Assembly: GCA_963851295.1 (NCBI GenBank)
Contig: CAWKOS010000009.1
Span: 1 to 64,000 of the forward strand
DNA: 64,000 nucleotides
Direction: 5' to 3'
From: JAOPZW01 sp963851295
Lineage (GTDB): Bacteria; Actinomycetota; Thermoleophilia; Solirubrobacterales; Solirubrobacteraceae
Both the position numbers and the translations under genes were made by a program. The notes under the pieces were generated by a model that saw only the letters and a list, made by a program, of their open reading frames with translations, was not told the origin of the DNA and searched no databases. Shown here one piece after another: positions 17,233-25,950 of this stretch. Every line of letters begins with the position of its first letter. Position 1 is the stretch's first letter.

Positions 17233-17679
17233 ATGAGCCGGCAGGCCGCTCCAGCGTCTCCCGCTTCGCAGCCCGCGGCAGATCGAGCCGCGATGCTGTG
17301 GGGGATTGTCGTCGGGCTGCTGCAGGCGGCGACGCCATTGGTCTTCTGGTGGCTGGACAGCGCGACGGTCTACGCGCTCGGGCTGGCAGTGATCGCCGCG
17401 ATCTACGTCGGCTTCGCGGTCGCCGACGGACGGCCGAAGGTCATCGCCGTCGAGAGCAGCGTGACGTTTGCGTTCGTCGTCGTGGCCGCCGCGGCGATCA
17501 CCGGATCACCGTGGCTGCTCGTGGTTGGCCTGGCCGGCCACGGATTCAAGGACCTCTGGCAGCATCGAAGCCACTTCGTCGCCAACACGCGATGGTGGCC
17601 GCCGTTTTGCATGGTCGTCGACTGGGTCGTGGCCGCCATCATCGTTGGCGAGATCGCAACGGGCATGCACTTCAGCTAG
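17233..17679 (+). CDS. Four-helix membrane protein of unknown function
   Basis: 148 residues. The first hydrophobic segment is LWGIVVGLLQAATPLVFWWL and further helices are AVIAAIYVGFAV, VTFAFVVVAAAA and FCMVVDWVVAAIIVGEI. The loop GHGFKDLWQHRSHFVANTRW, with two His and Trp residues, is probably cytosolic or periplasmic and looks functionally constrained. The ATG at 17233 is preferred over GTG 17206 because the peptide before it is not hydrophobic or conserved. It follows the MCxxMC protein by 55 bases, likely co-transcribed, and is convergent with the flavoprotein gene. Confidence 0.75.
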   Translation: MSRQAAPASPASQPAADRAAMLWGIVVGLLQAATPLVFWWLDSATVYALGLAVIAAIYVGFAVADGRPKVIAVESSVTFAFVVVAAAAITGSPWLLVVGLAGHGFKDLWQHRSHFVANTRWWPPFCMVVDWVVAAIIVGEIATGMHFS

Positions 17680-17725
17680 CGAGCGTGTCCGCGCGGTCCC
17701 GGCCGCGGTGTGGCTGTGGGCGTGC

Positions 17726-18838
17726 TCATCGCTGCGGCGGTTCGGCTGCGAGCGCCGGCGCCGCCGAGCTTGTGCCGGTGCTCGCGAGGGTGGCGATCCG
17801 GTCGGCGATGTACTGGGCGTCGTCCTTGACCCAGCCCAGCAGCGCCGAGCCGCGCGTGTGCTGCCACGGCATGCCGAGGAAGTACAGCCCGGGCGATGCG
17901 GTGACGCCGCGCTGGTGCACGAGGCGGCCGTCTGTGTCGAAGACGGGCAGGTGCACGAAGGAGTGGTCGAGCTCGAAGCCGGTCGCCCAAATGACCGCGC
18001 CGGGACTGAGCCGGCCGCCGTCGCTGAAGCGCACCTCGGACCCGGACACGTCGTCGGTGCGGCCGTGCAGCTCGATGCCGTGCCGGCGTCGAGCGGCGCG
18101 CGGGCTAGAGCCGACCAGCGTCTCGCCCCGTTGCAGGCGTTGGCCGATCCGCGACTCCACGGTCTTTCCCATCAGGCCGATGGCTTCGAGGTAGCGGAAC
18201 AGATCGCGGCCCAGGATCCGTTGCGGCAACGGCGTCTGGCGGGCGCCGATCGACAAGTGCACCTTGTGGGTGCGCGCGAGCTCCTCGGCGATCTGATAGC
18301 CGGTGTTGCCGCCACCGACGACCAGGACCGGCCCGGCCGGCACGTCCTGGGGCCCGCGGTACTTGCTGCTGTGGAACTGCGTGATGCTGGGGTCCAGGCG
18401 CTTGGCGATTCCCGGCACGCGCGGGATCTGGAACGGGCCGGTGGCGATCACGACCTGGTCGGCCTCGTAGCTGCGATCGTCGAGCTCGACGAGGTAGCCG
18501 CGCTCGCCTTTGCGGACGGCGCGGACAGGGCTGCTCAGCTCGACCGGCAGCTCGAACGCGCGGGCGTAGTCGGTGAGGTAGGCGACGACGTCGTCGCGGC
18601 CCGGGTAGCTGTCCGGATCCCCGGGGAACGCCCGGCCCGGGAGGCTGTCGTAGCGGACCGGTGTGAACAGCCGCAGCGAGTCCCAGCGATCGCGCCACGC
18701 CGCCGCCGGCGTGTCGGCCGCTTCCAGGATCGTGAACCGCCGACCCTGCTGGGCGAGCAGGTATCCGATCGCCACGCCGGACTGCCCCCCGCCGACGACG
18801 ATCACGTCGCGCCGGTCGCCTGCCGCGTCAGCGGTCAT
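17726..18838 (-). CDS. FAD-dependent NAD(P)H oxidoreductase/flavin monooxygenase-like protein
   Basis: A 370-residue flavoprotein with two dinucleotide folds: VIVVGGGQSGVAIGYLLAQQ for FAD at the N-terminus and VLVVGGGNTGYQIAEELART for NAD(P) in the middle. It closes with AVIWATGFELDHSFVHLPVF, characteristic of the TrkA-like/flavin monooxygenase (CzcO) group. Its ATG (18836-18838) overlaps the stop of the multicopper oxidase gene as ATGA, so the two are translationally coupled. CzcO-like proteins are often found with metal-resistance genes; the electron acceptor here is unknown. The tail TSSAAPALAAEPPQR is low complexity. Confidence 0.88.
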   Translation of the reverse strand: MTADAAGDRRDVIVVGGGQSGVAIGYLLAQQGRRFTILEAADTPAAAWRDRWDSLRLFTPVRYDSLPGRAFPGDPDSYPGRDDVVAYLTDYARAFELPVELSSPVRAVRKGERGYLVELDDRSYEADQVVIATGPFQIPRVPGIAKRLDPSITQFHSSKYRGPQDVPAGPVLVVGGGNTGYQIAEELARTHKVHLSIGARQTPLPQRILGRDLFRYLEAIGLMGKTVESRIGQRLQRGETLVGSSPRAARRRHGIELHGRTDDVSGSEVRFSDGGRLSPGAVIWATGFELDHSFVHLPVFDTDGRLVHQRGVTASPGLYFLGMPWQHTRGSALLGWVKDDAQYIADRIATLASTGTSSAAPALAAEPPQR

Positions 18839-20595
18839 GTGCTCGGAGCGTCGTCGTCGGCCGGGGTGACGTTGAAGCTGAACATCATCCCGCTCTCGTG
18901 GTGCTCGGCGATGTGGCAGTGCGCCATCCACCGGCCGACGTTGGTGACGTCGAGCAGGATGTCGACGGTCTCGCCGGTGCGCACCAGCACCGTGTCCTTC
19001 CAGACCAGGTTGGGCTCGGCGACGTCGTCGCGGGCGAGCACGAGGAAGCGGCCGGCGCCGTGGACGTGGAACGGGTGATGCATCGGATGGTCGCCGGCCA
19101 TCTCGTTCAACAGCCGGATCTTCACCTGGTCGCCGACCTTGAACTGCCAGTCGATCGCGGCGTTCTCCGCATCGGTCTCGCGATCGATGAGCTTCCAGCG
19201 CATGTTCGCCGGTGTTGTCAGCCGGTTGACGGCCACCATGTCGTCTTCCCACTCGATCCCGCCGGCCGCCTCGTGATCGTGGGCGGCATGCTCGTGCTCG
19301 CCGTGGGCGTGGCCTTCGTGCTCGTGGCCGCCGGCTTGGGCGACGAGCTGCGCCGGCAGCAGCTTCATGCCGCAGTCCGGGCAGTGGCCGGGCTCCTCGC
19401 TGACCACCTGCGGGTGCATCGGGCACGTGTAGGTGGTCGCCGGCGCCTCGACCGCGAGCAGCTTCATGCCGCACTGCGGGCAATGGCCGGACGCTTCGTC
19501 AACGACCTCCGGGTGCATCGGGCACGAGTAGACGACCGGCCCGTCACCTTGCGGGGTATCCATGTCCATCTCGGCGATGAACGCCACGGTCTTGTCCGGC
19601 TCGGCCTCCAGATACGGCGCGACGCGCTCACGCTCGGCCACCATGTCGGGATTGGTGCGCAGAACCGCGAACTGCTCCGCGAGCGGCGGCTCGGCCGGGT
19701 CCTCGCTGACGGTGATCGCGGCGAGCGGATAGACCCGGTCCGGGGTGTGGTGCTCCAGCGCGAGCTCGCCGGCCCGGTCGAACAGGACATCGACGATGAC
19801 TCGCTCGGAGGGAGCCAGGATCACGTCATCGACGAGCTGCTCGTGCTCGACGTGGCCGCTGTCGCCGCCGACGAGCTTCATCCGCGCGCCCGGCAGCTTG
19901 ACCTTGAACACCCGCGTGTTCGCTGTGTTGGTCAGGTAGAGGCGAACCACCTCGCCGAGCTGCGCGGTCAACGCGAGATCCGGCTCACCGCTGACCAACA
20001 GCACGTCGCCGAAGCGGCCCATCGCCGCATAGGTCGTCTCGGAGCGGCTGAACGGCGCCACCTTGCCGTCCTCCAGCAGGATGTCGTCGAGCGTGAGCAC
20101 CAGCTCACGGTGCACCGGCGGCCAGTAGTCCGGGTCGGCCGGCTCCACCAGTACGTTGCCGTACAGGCCCATCTCCTGCCCGTAGTCCTCGCGGATATGG
20201 GGGTGGTACCAGTACAGGCCCGGATCGGGGAACGTGACGCGCGCGGAGAACCTCTCGCCCACGGCCATCGGCGCCTGCGTCTCGTGCGTTCCGTCGTAGC
20301 GGTTCTCCAGCCGCAACCCATGCCAGTGAACCGTGGCGTCCATGTCCCCCTGGTTCTCGACGTCGACGATGACCTCCGAGCCCTCCTGGACCTTCAAGAT
20401 CGGCCCGGGGATCGACCCGTTGTAGGCCAGCATCCGGACCGTCGCGTCGCCCAGTCGCTTCGCGACCGGAGCAATCCGCAGATCAAGAGTGTCGCCGTCG
20501 GCTAGCTCGACGATCTCCGGACGGCGACATGCGGGAAGTCCGGTCGTCTCTGTGGGGAAGTGGTCGGGGGGTGCGGTCTCGGTGTGGTGTTGCAT
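18835..20595 (-). CDS. Multicopper oxidase with two inserted heavy-metal-binding domains and a His-rich loop
   Basis: 586 residues. The cupredoxin copper ligands are complete: HWHG and YWYHPH in the first half, HPMHHPFHVHG and HCHIAEHHESGMM near the C-terminus, giving type 1, 2 and 3 sites. Between the second and third cupredoxin domains sits an insertion of about 90 residues. It holds two tandem HMBD units, YSCPMHPEV...GHCPQCGMKLL (about 353-378) and YTCPMHPQV...GHCPDCGMKLL (about 388-411), then a His-rich stretch HEHEGHAHGEHEHAAHDHE (about 420-440). No signal peptide is evident. Likely role: Cu(I) oxidation or copper tolerance. The first gene of a two-gene unit with the flavoprotein. Confidence 0.93.
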   Translation of the reverse strand: MQHHTETAPPDHFPTETTGLPACRRPEIVELADGDTLDLRIAPVAKRLGDATVRMLAYNGSIPGPILKVQEGSEVIVDVENQGDMDATVHWHGLRLENRYDGTHETQAPMAVGERFSARVTFPDPGLYWYHPHIREDYGQEMGLYGNVLVEPADPDYWPPVHRELVLTLDDILLEDGKVAPFSRSETTYAAMGRFGDVLLVSGEPDLALTAQLGEVVRLYLTNTANTRVFKVKLPGARMKLVGGDSGHVEHEQLVDDVILAPSERVIVDVLFDRAGELALEHHTPDRVYPLAAITVSEDPAEPPLAEQFAVLRTNPDMVAERERVAPYLEAEPDKTVAFIAEMDMDTPQGDGPVVYSCPMHPEVVDEASGHCPQCGMKLLAVEAPATTYTCPMHPQVVSEEPGHCPDCGMKLLPAQLVAQAGGHEHEGHAHGEHEHAAHDHEAAGGIEWEDDMVAVNRLTTPANMRWKLIDRETDAENAAIDWQFKVGDQVKIRLLNEMAGDHPMHHPFHVHGAGRFLVLARDDVAEPNLVWKDTVLVRTGETVDILLDVTNVGRWMAHCHIAEHHESGMMFSFNVTPADDDAPST

Positions 20596-20737
20596 CGCGA
20601 TCCTTCGTTCTGATGGTCGGTTGAGTCGTCAGTCCCGGCCCTGCTGCGTGCGGAGATAGGCGATCGCTAGCTGGCCTGGCCGCTCCTACCGCCACGCCCT
20701 CGTGGCGGTAGGCCACGGCGAACTTGAGGTGCGTGCC

Positions 20738-22336
20738 TCACGAAACCCCAGCGAGGACGGGGATCTTGACGGCGCCGATGTCGTGGTCTTCGGTGTCCGC
20801 GGTTTCGCCGTCCGGCGCGCACCAGCACGAGGCGCAGGCGCAGGCGGTGATGAATGGGGCCTGGTCGGCGATCGCGAGGGGCTCGGTCTGCGGGCTGCGC
20901 TTGATCGCGAACGCGGCGATGGCGCCGACCGCGACGAGCGCGGCGCCGATCATGACGGCGGGATTCATGCCGTCGACGAACTGCTGGCCCGAGCCGTAGC
21001 CGCCGTTGACGGTGAACACCGCGGCCAGCACGGCGACGCCGAACACGCCGCCGAGCTCGCGGATCGCGTTGTTGGCTCCGGAGGCCTGGCCTTCCTGTTC
21101 GGGCCGGACGGAGGACAGGACGACGTGCGCGACGGGCGCGAAGAACAGCGCCATGCCGACGCCGGAGATCAGGAACGGGCCGATGAACTCGACGTACGGG
21201 GTGGTCGGCGTCGAGACCGTGGCGATCCATGCGAGACCGATCGCCTGCAGCGCCAGCCCGGCGCCCATCAGCCGATGGCCGCCGATGCGGTCCAAGAGTG
21301 CGCCGGCGATCGGCGCGACGAGCATCGGCATCGCCGTCCAGGGCAGCAGTCGCAGCCCGGACTGAAACGGCGAGAGCCCCTGCACGGTCTGAAAGAACTG
21401 CGAGATGAAGAAGATCGCCCCGAACATCCCGAAGAACATGAACAGGCTGGCGACGTTTGCCAGCGCAAACGTCCGGTTACGGAAGAAGCGCATCGGCAGC
21501 ATCGGATGCTCCGTGCGCAGCTCCCACGCGACGAAGCCCACCAGCAGCGCGACGCCGACAACGAACGAGCCGACTATGCCGGGGGAGGTCCAGCCGGCCT
21601 CGTTGGCGTGCACCAGACCCCACACGATCCCGACGAGGCCGGCGCTGGCCAGGGCCAGGCCGGGGAGATCGAGCCGGGATGCGGGTCCGCGGCTCTCGTC
21701 GAGCCGCAGCATGATGAGCGGCGCGAGCACCAGCCCGATCGGGACGTTGAGCCAGAAGATCCAGTGCCAGGAGATGCCGGTGACGATCGCGCCGCCCACT
21801 AGCGGCCCGAGCGCGACGGCCAGACCACTGATCCCGCCCCAGATGCCCAGGGCCAACCCGCGCCGCTCGGCGGGCACAGAGGAAGACAGGACGGTCAGCG
21901 TCAACGGCATCACGATCGCGCCGCCCAGACCCTGGGCCGCCCGCGCAACGTCGAGCGCCAGGATCGACGGGGCCAGCGCGGCCGCCGCAGACGCCACCGT
22001 GAAGATCGCGATGCCGATCACCAGCAGCCGCCGCCGGCCGAAGCGGTCGCCCAGCGCCGCGCCGGTCAACAGCAGCACGGCGAAGGTCAGCGTGTACGCG
22101 TTGACCGTCCACTGAAGCCCGCTGAGGCTGGCGTGCAGGTCCTCGCGGAGCACCGGGATCGCGGTCGTCACGACGAGGTTGTCGAGCGTGACCATGAATA
22201 CCGCGACCGAGGTGATCGCCAGCGCCCACAACGCCTTCGGCGACATTGCCAGCCGCGTCCCCGAGGCGTCCGACACGCCCGCAGGCTCCCCCTGGACGCG
22301 CGGCGGATACACAGATGGGGCGGCGTGCTCGTTCAT
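20738..22336 (-). CDS. DHA2-type MFS exporter with Cys-rich C-terminal tail
   Basis: 532 residues and about 14 transmembrane helices, typical of EmrB/QacA exporters: the motif-A loop GAALGDRFGRRRLLVIGIAI, motif C-like GLAVALGPLVGGAIV, and LDNLVVTTAIPVLREDL in helix 1. After the last helix a tail contains ITACACASCWCAPDGE (C-x-C-x2-C-x-C), which is unusual for this family and is suited to binding a soft metal. ATG 22336 has aggagtg just upstream. It precedes the multicopper oxidase by 142 bases on the same strand, so a metal-linked export function is suggested, not shown. Confidence 0.88.
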   Translation of the reverse strand: MNEHAAPSVYPPRVQGEPAGVSDASGTRLAMSPKALWALAITSVAVFMVTLDNLVVTTAIPVLREDLHASLSGLQWTVNAYTLTFAVLLLTGAALGDRFGRRRLLVIGIAIFTVASAAAALAPSILALDVARAAQGLGGAIVMPLTLTVLSSSVPAERRGLALGIWGGISGLAVALGPLVGGAIVTGISWHWIFWLNVPIGLVLAPLIMLRLDESRGPASRLDLPGLALASAGLVGIVWGLVHANEAGWTSPGIVGSFVVGVALLVGFVAWELRTEHPMLPMRFFRNRTFALANVASLFMFFGMFGAIFFISQFFQTVQGLSPFQSGLRLLPWTAMPMLVAPIAGALLDRIGGHRLMGAGLALQAIGLAWIATVSTPTTPYVEFIGPFLISGVGMALFFAPVAHVVLSSVRPEQEGQASGANNAIRELGGVFGVAVLAAVFTVNGGYGSGQQFVDGMNPAVMIGAALVAVGAIAAFAIKRSPQTEPLAIADQAPFITACACASCWCAPDGETADTEDHDIGAVKIPVLAGVS

Positions 22337-23238
22337 GCACGCACTCCTCTCAAGACAGGCATGTGGCGCCGACGGCGCAGTCTTCAAGGTCTCCCGAGGG
22401 TCACCGGCACTGTCGCTACGAGCACGAGCGGCGATCGAGGCGAGGCGGAAAAAACCCCTTCATCGGGATCCAGAAGTGCCACGCACTGATCTGCTTCTAC
22501 GACCCACTCTACTCGCTTCCCGCGGCGTCGGCAGGGCCTGATGCGTTCGCACACGACTAGGGCCTGCGGAGCACCGCCCCGACCACCGATCGACTCAAAC
22601 AGCCACGACCTATTCCGTCCCGGTGAAGGATCCCCTAACGGCACGGCCGTCGCTTCCGCTCCGGTACACGATGCGAGCGCCCGGCTCGCTGCCGTCCCCC
22701 GCCAGGTCTGAACGAAGAGGATCCGCGCAGCCATCCCTTCCCGTCGCGGCCTCTTAGGCATGACGTGGGCGTTCCGGCCAGCCGTGCCGCGTTCGCAAGC
22801 AACGGCCCGAGGCGGCACCGGCGCACGCCTCCACGCCGGCCTGCAGCGACGACTGCTGCTCGCACGAATGATCCGTGCGGGTGTAGGCGAGCCGCGCTAG
22901 CGAACGGGGCTTACGCTGCGGCACTCGCCTGATGCAAGCGCGTATAGGCCTGGAGCCCACTGCTGCTTTCCATGCCAAGCGCGCGCGGCGCGGGCTGCCG
23001 GTACTCGTCCGATGCGACAGTCGCCGGGCGGGCGCCCACCGCTGCCTCACCTGCCTCTACGGAGAAGCTGGTGGTCCGCAGGAGGACGGTGCGCCCCTTG
23101 CTCATGGCACTGGCTGGATAAGCCCCTAGCAGGGCGACGGCTACTTCTAGTACGGCGTGCTCGACCGTCGTGAGTCCCGCCAGGGCGCCGGTTTCGTGCG
23201 CTGCGATGAGTTGCGCGGCGGCGGGCGGTCTTACGCGC
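22337..23238. other. Gene-poor stretch of about 0.9 kb
   Basis: No gene is supported with confidence. A - strand frame 22911-23240 (109 codons from ATG, ending LQAYTRLHQASAAA) has plausible composition and abuts the RibD-like start divergently, but no family is seen. The rest is shadow-like. Confidence 0.4.
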
Positions 23239-23772
23239 ATGACCTCGATTACCGCGCAGACGCACGCGACGCTCGACGGCGTCATCGACGCCCCGCCCGC
23301 CGACGCGCTCTTGCCGTACATGAGCGACGCCGGCCGGCAGGGAGCGCTCGATCTCGCGCTGGCGGCCGACGCGCTGCTGCTCCCGCGCGAGACCTGGCAG
23401 GGCCTGGCCCGGGCGTGGCGCGACCAGACCGGCCCGATGGCCGAGCGGCTCAACGCGATGCCGAAGTACGTCGTGTCCGCGACGCTCGGGTCCGCCGACG
23501 AGTGGGACCACACGACGATCGTCGGCTACGACGACATCGCCGGCCTGCGCGAGCGCGAACAGCTCCTGACCTACGGCTGCGGGCGCCTCGCACGGGATCT
23601 GCTGGCCGACGGGCTGCTCGACGTGCTCGTGCTGTCGCTCACGCCCGTCGTGGCGGGCGCCGGCCGGCGGCTGTTCGACGACCCCGGCCACCTCGTCCGG
23701 CTGCGGCTCACCGACAGCACGACCTTCGAGACCGGCGCCGTGCGGCTGTTCCTTAAGCCGGATCAAGCCTGA
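23239..23772 (+). CDS. Dihydrofolate-reductase-like (RibD C-terminal) family protein
   Basis: 177 residues of the RibD_C/dihydrofolate reductase fold: MTSITAQTHATLDGVIDAPP at the start (the strand-helix carrying the substrate Asp), LLLPRETWQGLARAW, NAMPKYVVSATLG, LTYGCGRLARDLLADGLLD and LTPVVAGAGRRLFDD. These small reductases use NADPH; the substrate in this subgroup is unknown. ATG 23239 places the LDGVIDAPP motif at the normal distance; the in-frame start at 23170 adds an unconserved peptide. Stands alone. A 34-codon fragment of a related gene lies at 43852. Confidence 0.85.
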   Translation: MTSITAQTHATLDGVIDAPPADALLPYMSDAGRQGALDLALAADALLLPRETWQGLARAWRDQTGPMAERLNAMPKYVVSATLGSADEWDHTTIVGYDDIAGLREREQLLTYGCGRLARDLLADGLLDVLVLSLTPVVAGAGRRLFDDPGHLVRLRLTDSTTFETGAVRLFLKPDQA

Positions 23773-24219
23773 CCGAAGCTACAACCGAGTACTGCTTTCC
23801 AGCAACTCGGGCACTGGGGCCGTCATCTCGCGCACTCCACGGCGCGCTTCTCCTTTCGCGCCCGGGCAAGCGAGCGTCGCTGAGCTCAACGTTGGAGGCT
23901 CGCTCCGGACGAGCTGCAGGCGTCCGTCGGCGCGACGACCCGATCGCCTTGCACATCGAATAGCCCGAGCATTTGCTCGTCGAGTCTTCCAACGTCAGAG
24001 AGCGTGCAATCGTCATCCCGCGCCGAGTGCCGTCGCGTGCAGCGCACGGTGGCGGCTTGCCAAGCGGGGTAGTTCGGTGCAAGAAGCTCCACCAGTCCCC
24101 CAACAGCGCGACCGGCGCGACCGGATCCTCGCGTGGATGAAGGCCTCCGCCTACAAGCAGGCCGACCTCGGGGCCGAGCGCGCGCTCGAGGCGCTCGGCG
24201 ACTTGGGCACACTCGCCTT
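23773..24219. other. Intergenic stretch with repeat core copy C
   Basis: No supported gene. It carries the 24-base block at 23929-23952 identical to one in repeat copy A. Confidence 0.45.
23929..23952. repeat. Core of dispersed repeat, copy C
   Basis: Identical over 24 bases (ggcgcgacgacccgatcgcc plus ttgc) to 7013-7036 and one mismatch from 10897-10920. Flanking sequence is not conserved beyond this block. Confidence 0.6.
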
Positions 24220-25464
24220 TCAGGGTGCGGCGATGGTGGGAATCGGCCAGTTACCGTAGTGGTGGTTGACCAACCGTTCGACCTGCTTGTGGCCGAAGCC
24301 CAGTTCGCGAAGCAGGCAGCACTGCATCAGCGCTGACGCTCGACGGGTGGACGCGAAGACGCTGTCGATGATCTCCTCATCGGTGAACCTGCCGTCGTGG
24401 CGCAGGTGCGCGAGGTACTTGCGCGTCTGGCCGATGAGGGCGAGCGAGGCATCGGTGCATCCGTGGACCTCGTCGGGGACCCGAGCGTACTCGCGCAGCC
24501 GTCGGAAGTTGCTCTGGCCGTGACGGGCGCGGCAATAGGCTTCCATTGCGGTGTAGAGGCCGAGGAACCGCGCGGGCGAGTAGCTGCTCCCCTCTTGGAC
24601 GTGCCCGGCGAAGAGATCAAGCGCGGGATTGACCTCCGCATACAGGCGATACCAGCGCCTCAGCGTCCGAGATGGGTCGCGGACATCCTTGGCCCGGAAG
24701 AGATAGCCGCGCACCGGGTCCCAACCGCGCGGCGTGATCCTCGTTCCCCATCGCCAGATCTCACAGCGATGTTGTGCCTCCCGATCCAGCACGACCTCGA
24801 AGGTCAGTGCGTCCGGCCGGTCGGCCGCGAACGCCGTGAAGGCCAGAAGGGGCAGTGCGTAACGGCGGTGCAGCTCGACGACCGTCTGCCGACGGGCCGG
24901 ATCGATCTTCAGGTTGCGGCTGGTCGTGATCGACCATCGCGGCGTGACGCCGACCGGTGCCGGGTCGGCGCGGCCGATGAGTGCGCCTTGCGCGCCGGGA
25001 AGACGCAGGTCCTGTGCCGCCGGGGGCTTCCAGGTGACGGCGATGCCGTCAGCGTCGTGACCCGGCCATGCGAGACCGGTCTCGCCGAGCCACTCGCTGA
25101 GGTTGGCCGTGCCGTAGAAGACCGTCGGCCACGCTGCTTCGCGTTCGGTGTGTTCGCCCAGGAGCAGAGTCGCGCCGCGCACGCGCCGGGCTGCGTCGTC
25201 GAAGCCCGTCCTCGTTTTGACCCAGGCGTCCGGGACGGTTAGGTCGTCGCCCGTGTCGGTGCGGGCGTGCATCACGAACTTGTGGTCGGCGCCCAGCGGC
25301 GGCCATTGCGGACCCTCGCTGTCGACGATGAGCTCGACGGTGACTCCATCGGCATCGCTCCAGGACATGAACCCCGGCGCCGCGGAGTCGCTGCCGCTCG
25401 GCCAGAAGTGGCCAGGGAACGGTTCTCCGGCCGCGAGCGCGTCCCGTCCCCTTGATGACGTCAC
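24220..25464 (-). CDS. ApeA-like HEPN-domain protein, candidate phage-defence effector
   Basis: 414 residues from GTG 25464. The N-terminal part matches the ApeA N-terminal-domain pattern (GEPFPGHFWPSGSDSAAPGF, then VTVELIVDSEG), a predicted binding domain. The C-terminal HEPN part contains YSPARFLGLYTAMEAYCRAR and the catalytic-type Rx4H motif in LIGQTRKYLAHLRHDG, with FTDEEII downstream. ApeA proteins act alone as abortive-infection RNases with such HEPN motifs. The GTG start was chosen because the longer frame to 25713 begins with about 80 low-complexity residues; ATG 25521 is another option. It lies about 3.7 kb from an integrase and tRNA att site, a usual location for defence genes. Confidence 0.75.
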   Translation of the reverse strand: MTSSRGRDALAAGEPFPGHFWPSGSDSAAPGFMSWSDADGVTVELIVDSEGPQWPPLGADHKFVMHARTDTGDDLTVPDAWVKTRTGFDDAARRVRGATLLLGEHTEREAAWPTVFYGTANLSEWLGETGLAWPGHDADGIAVTWKPPAAQDLRLPGAQGALIGRADPAPVGVTPRWSITTSRNLKIDPARRQTVVELHRRYALPLLAFTAFAADRPDALTFEVVLDREAQHRCEIWRWGTRITPRGWDPVRGYLFRAKDVRDPSRTLRRWYRLYAEVNPALDLFAGHVQEGSSYSPARFLGLYTAMEAYCRARHGQSNFRRLREYARVPDEVHGCTDASLALIGQTRKYLAHLRHDGRFTDEEIIDSVFASTRRASALMQCCLLRELGFGHKQVERLVNHHYGNWPIPTIAAP

Positions 25465-25950
25465 GCCGGCACCATATGCGGGCAATCGGCGCCCGCCGAA
25501 TCCGCGCCGCGGATGGAACATGCGCTGGCCACTGCTGCTGTCGCCGCGCACCAGAGTGTCCCGTACGCAGGCGCACGGCAGGCGCGGCAGCGCTGGAACC
25601 GTCATCGGCGCCGCCCCCGGAGGCGCAAGCCGAGGGCCAACGCGCGAGCTGCGCGTGCGACGCGCCGATCGCGAAGTCGCCCAGGATGTAGCCCCACGCA
25701 GCACGAGCTCCACCGCTCGCGTCGACGCCGAGGCCCAGTTGGAGCAGCGCGCTGCAGGACGTCATCGGTGTCCTTGATGGCTATGGGAATAGTCGCGTCA
25801 CGCATCTACAGTTCTGTGCGGTTAGGAGGCCGCAGAAACAGGGGCATCCGGTGATTGAATTATCTTGGTCACCCGTCGCGGCAGCATCGCGATCGAACGG
25901 CAACGAGCGGCGGACCGGACATCACCTGCGGTGCCGATACGGTGGTGCCG
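25465..25950. other. Divergent intergenic region between the ApeA-like gene and an unknown gene
   Basis: 486 bases that should hold promoters for both flanking genes. Open frames here are Arg-rich and unsupported. The lower GC near 25800-25865 (tgattgaattatcttgg) may mark a promoter. Confidence 0.4.

Noticed and set aside
22384..22818. 144-codon - strand frame
   Set aside because: Arg/Gly/Ala-rich, no ribosome site, no recognisable family.
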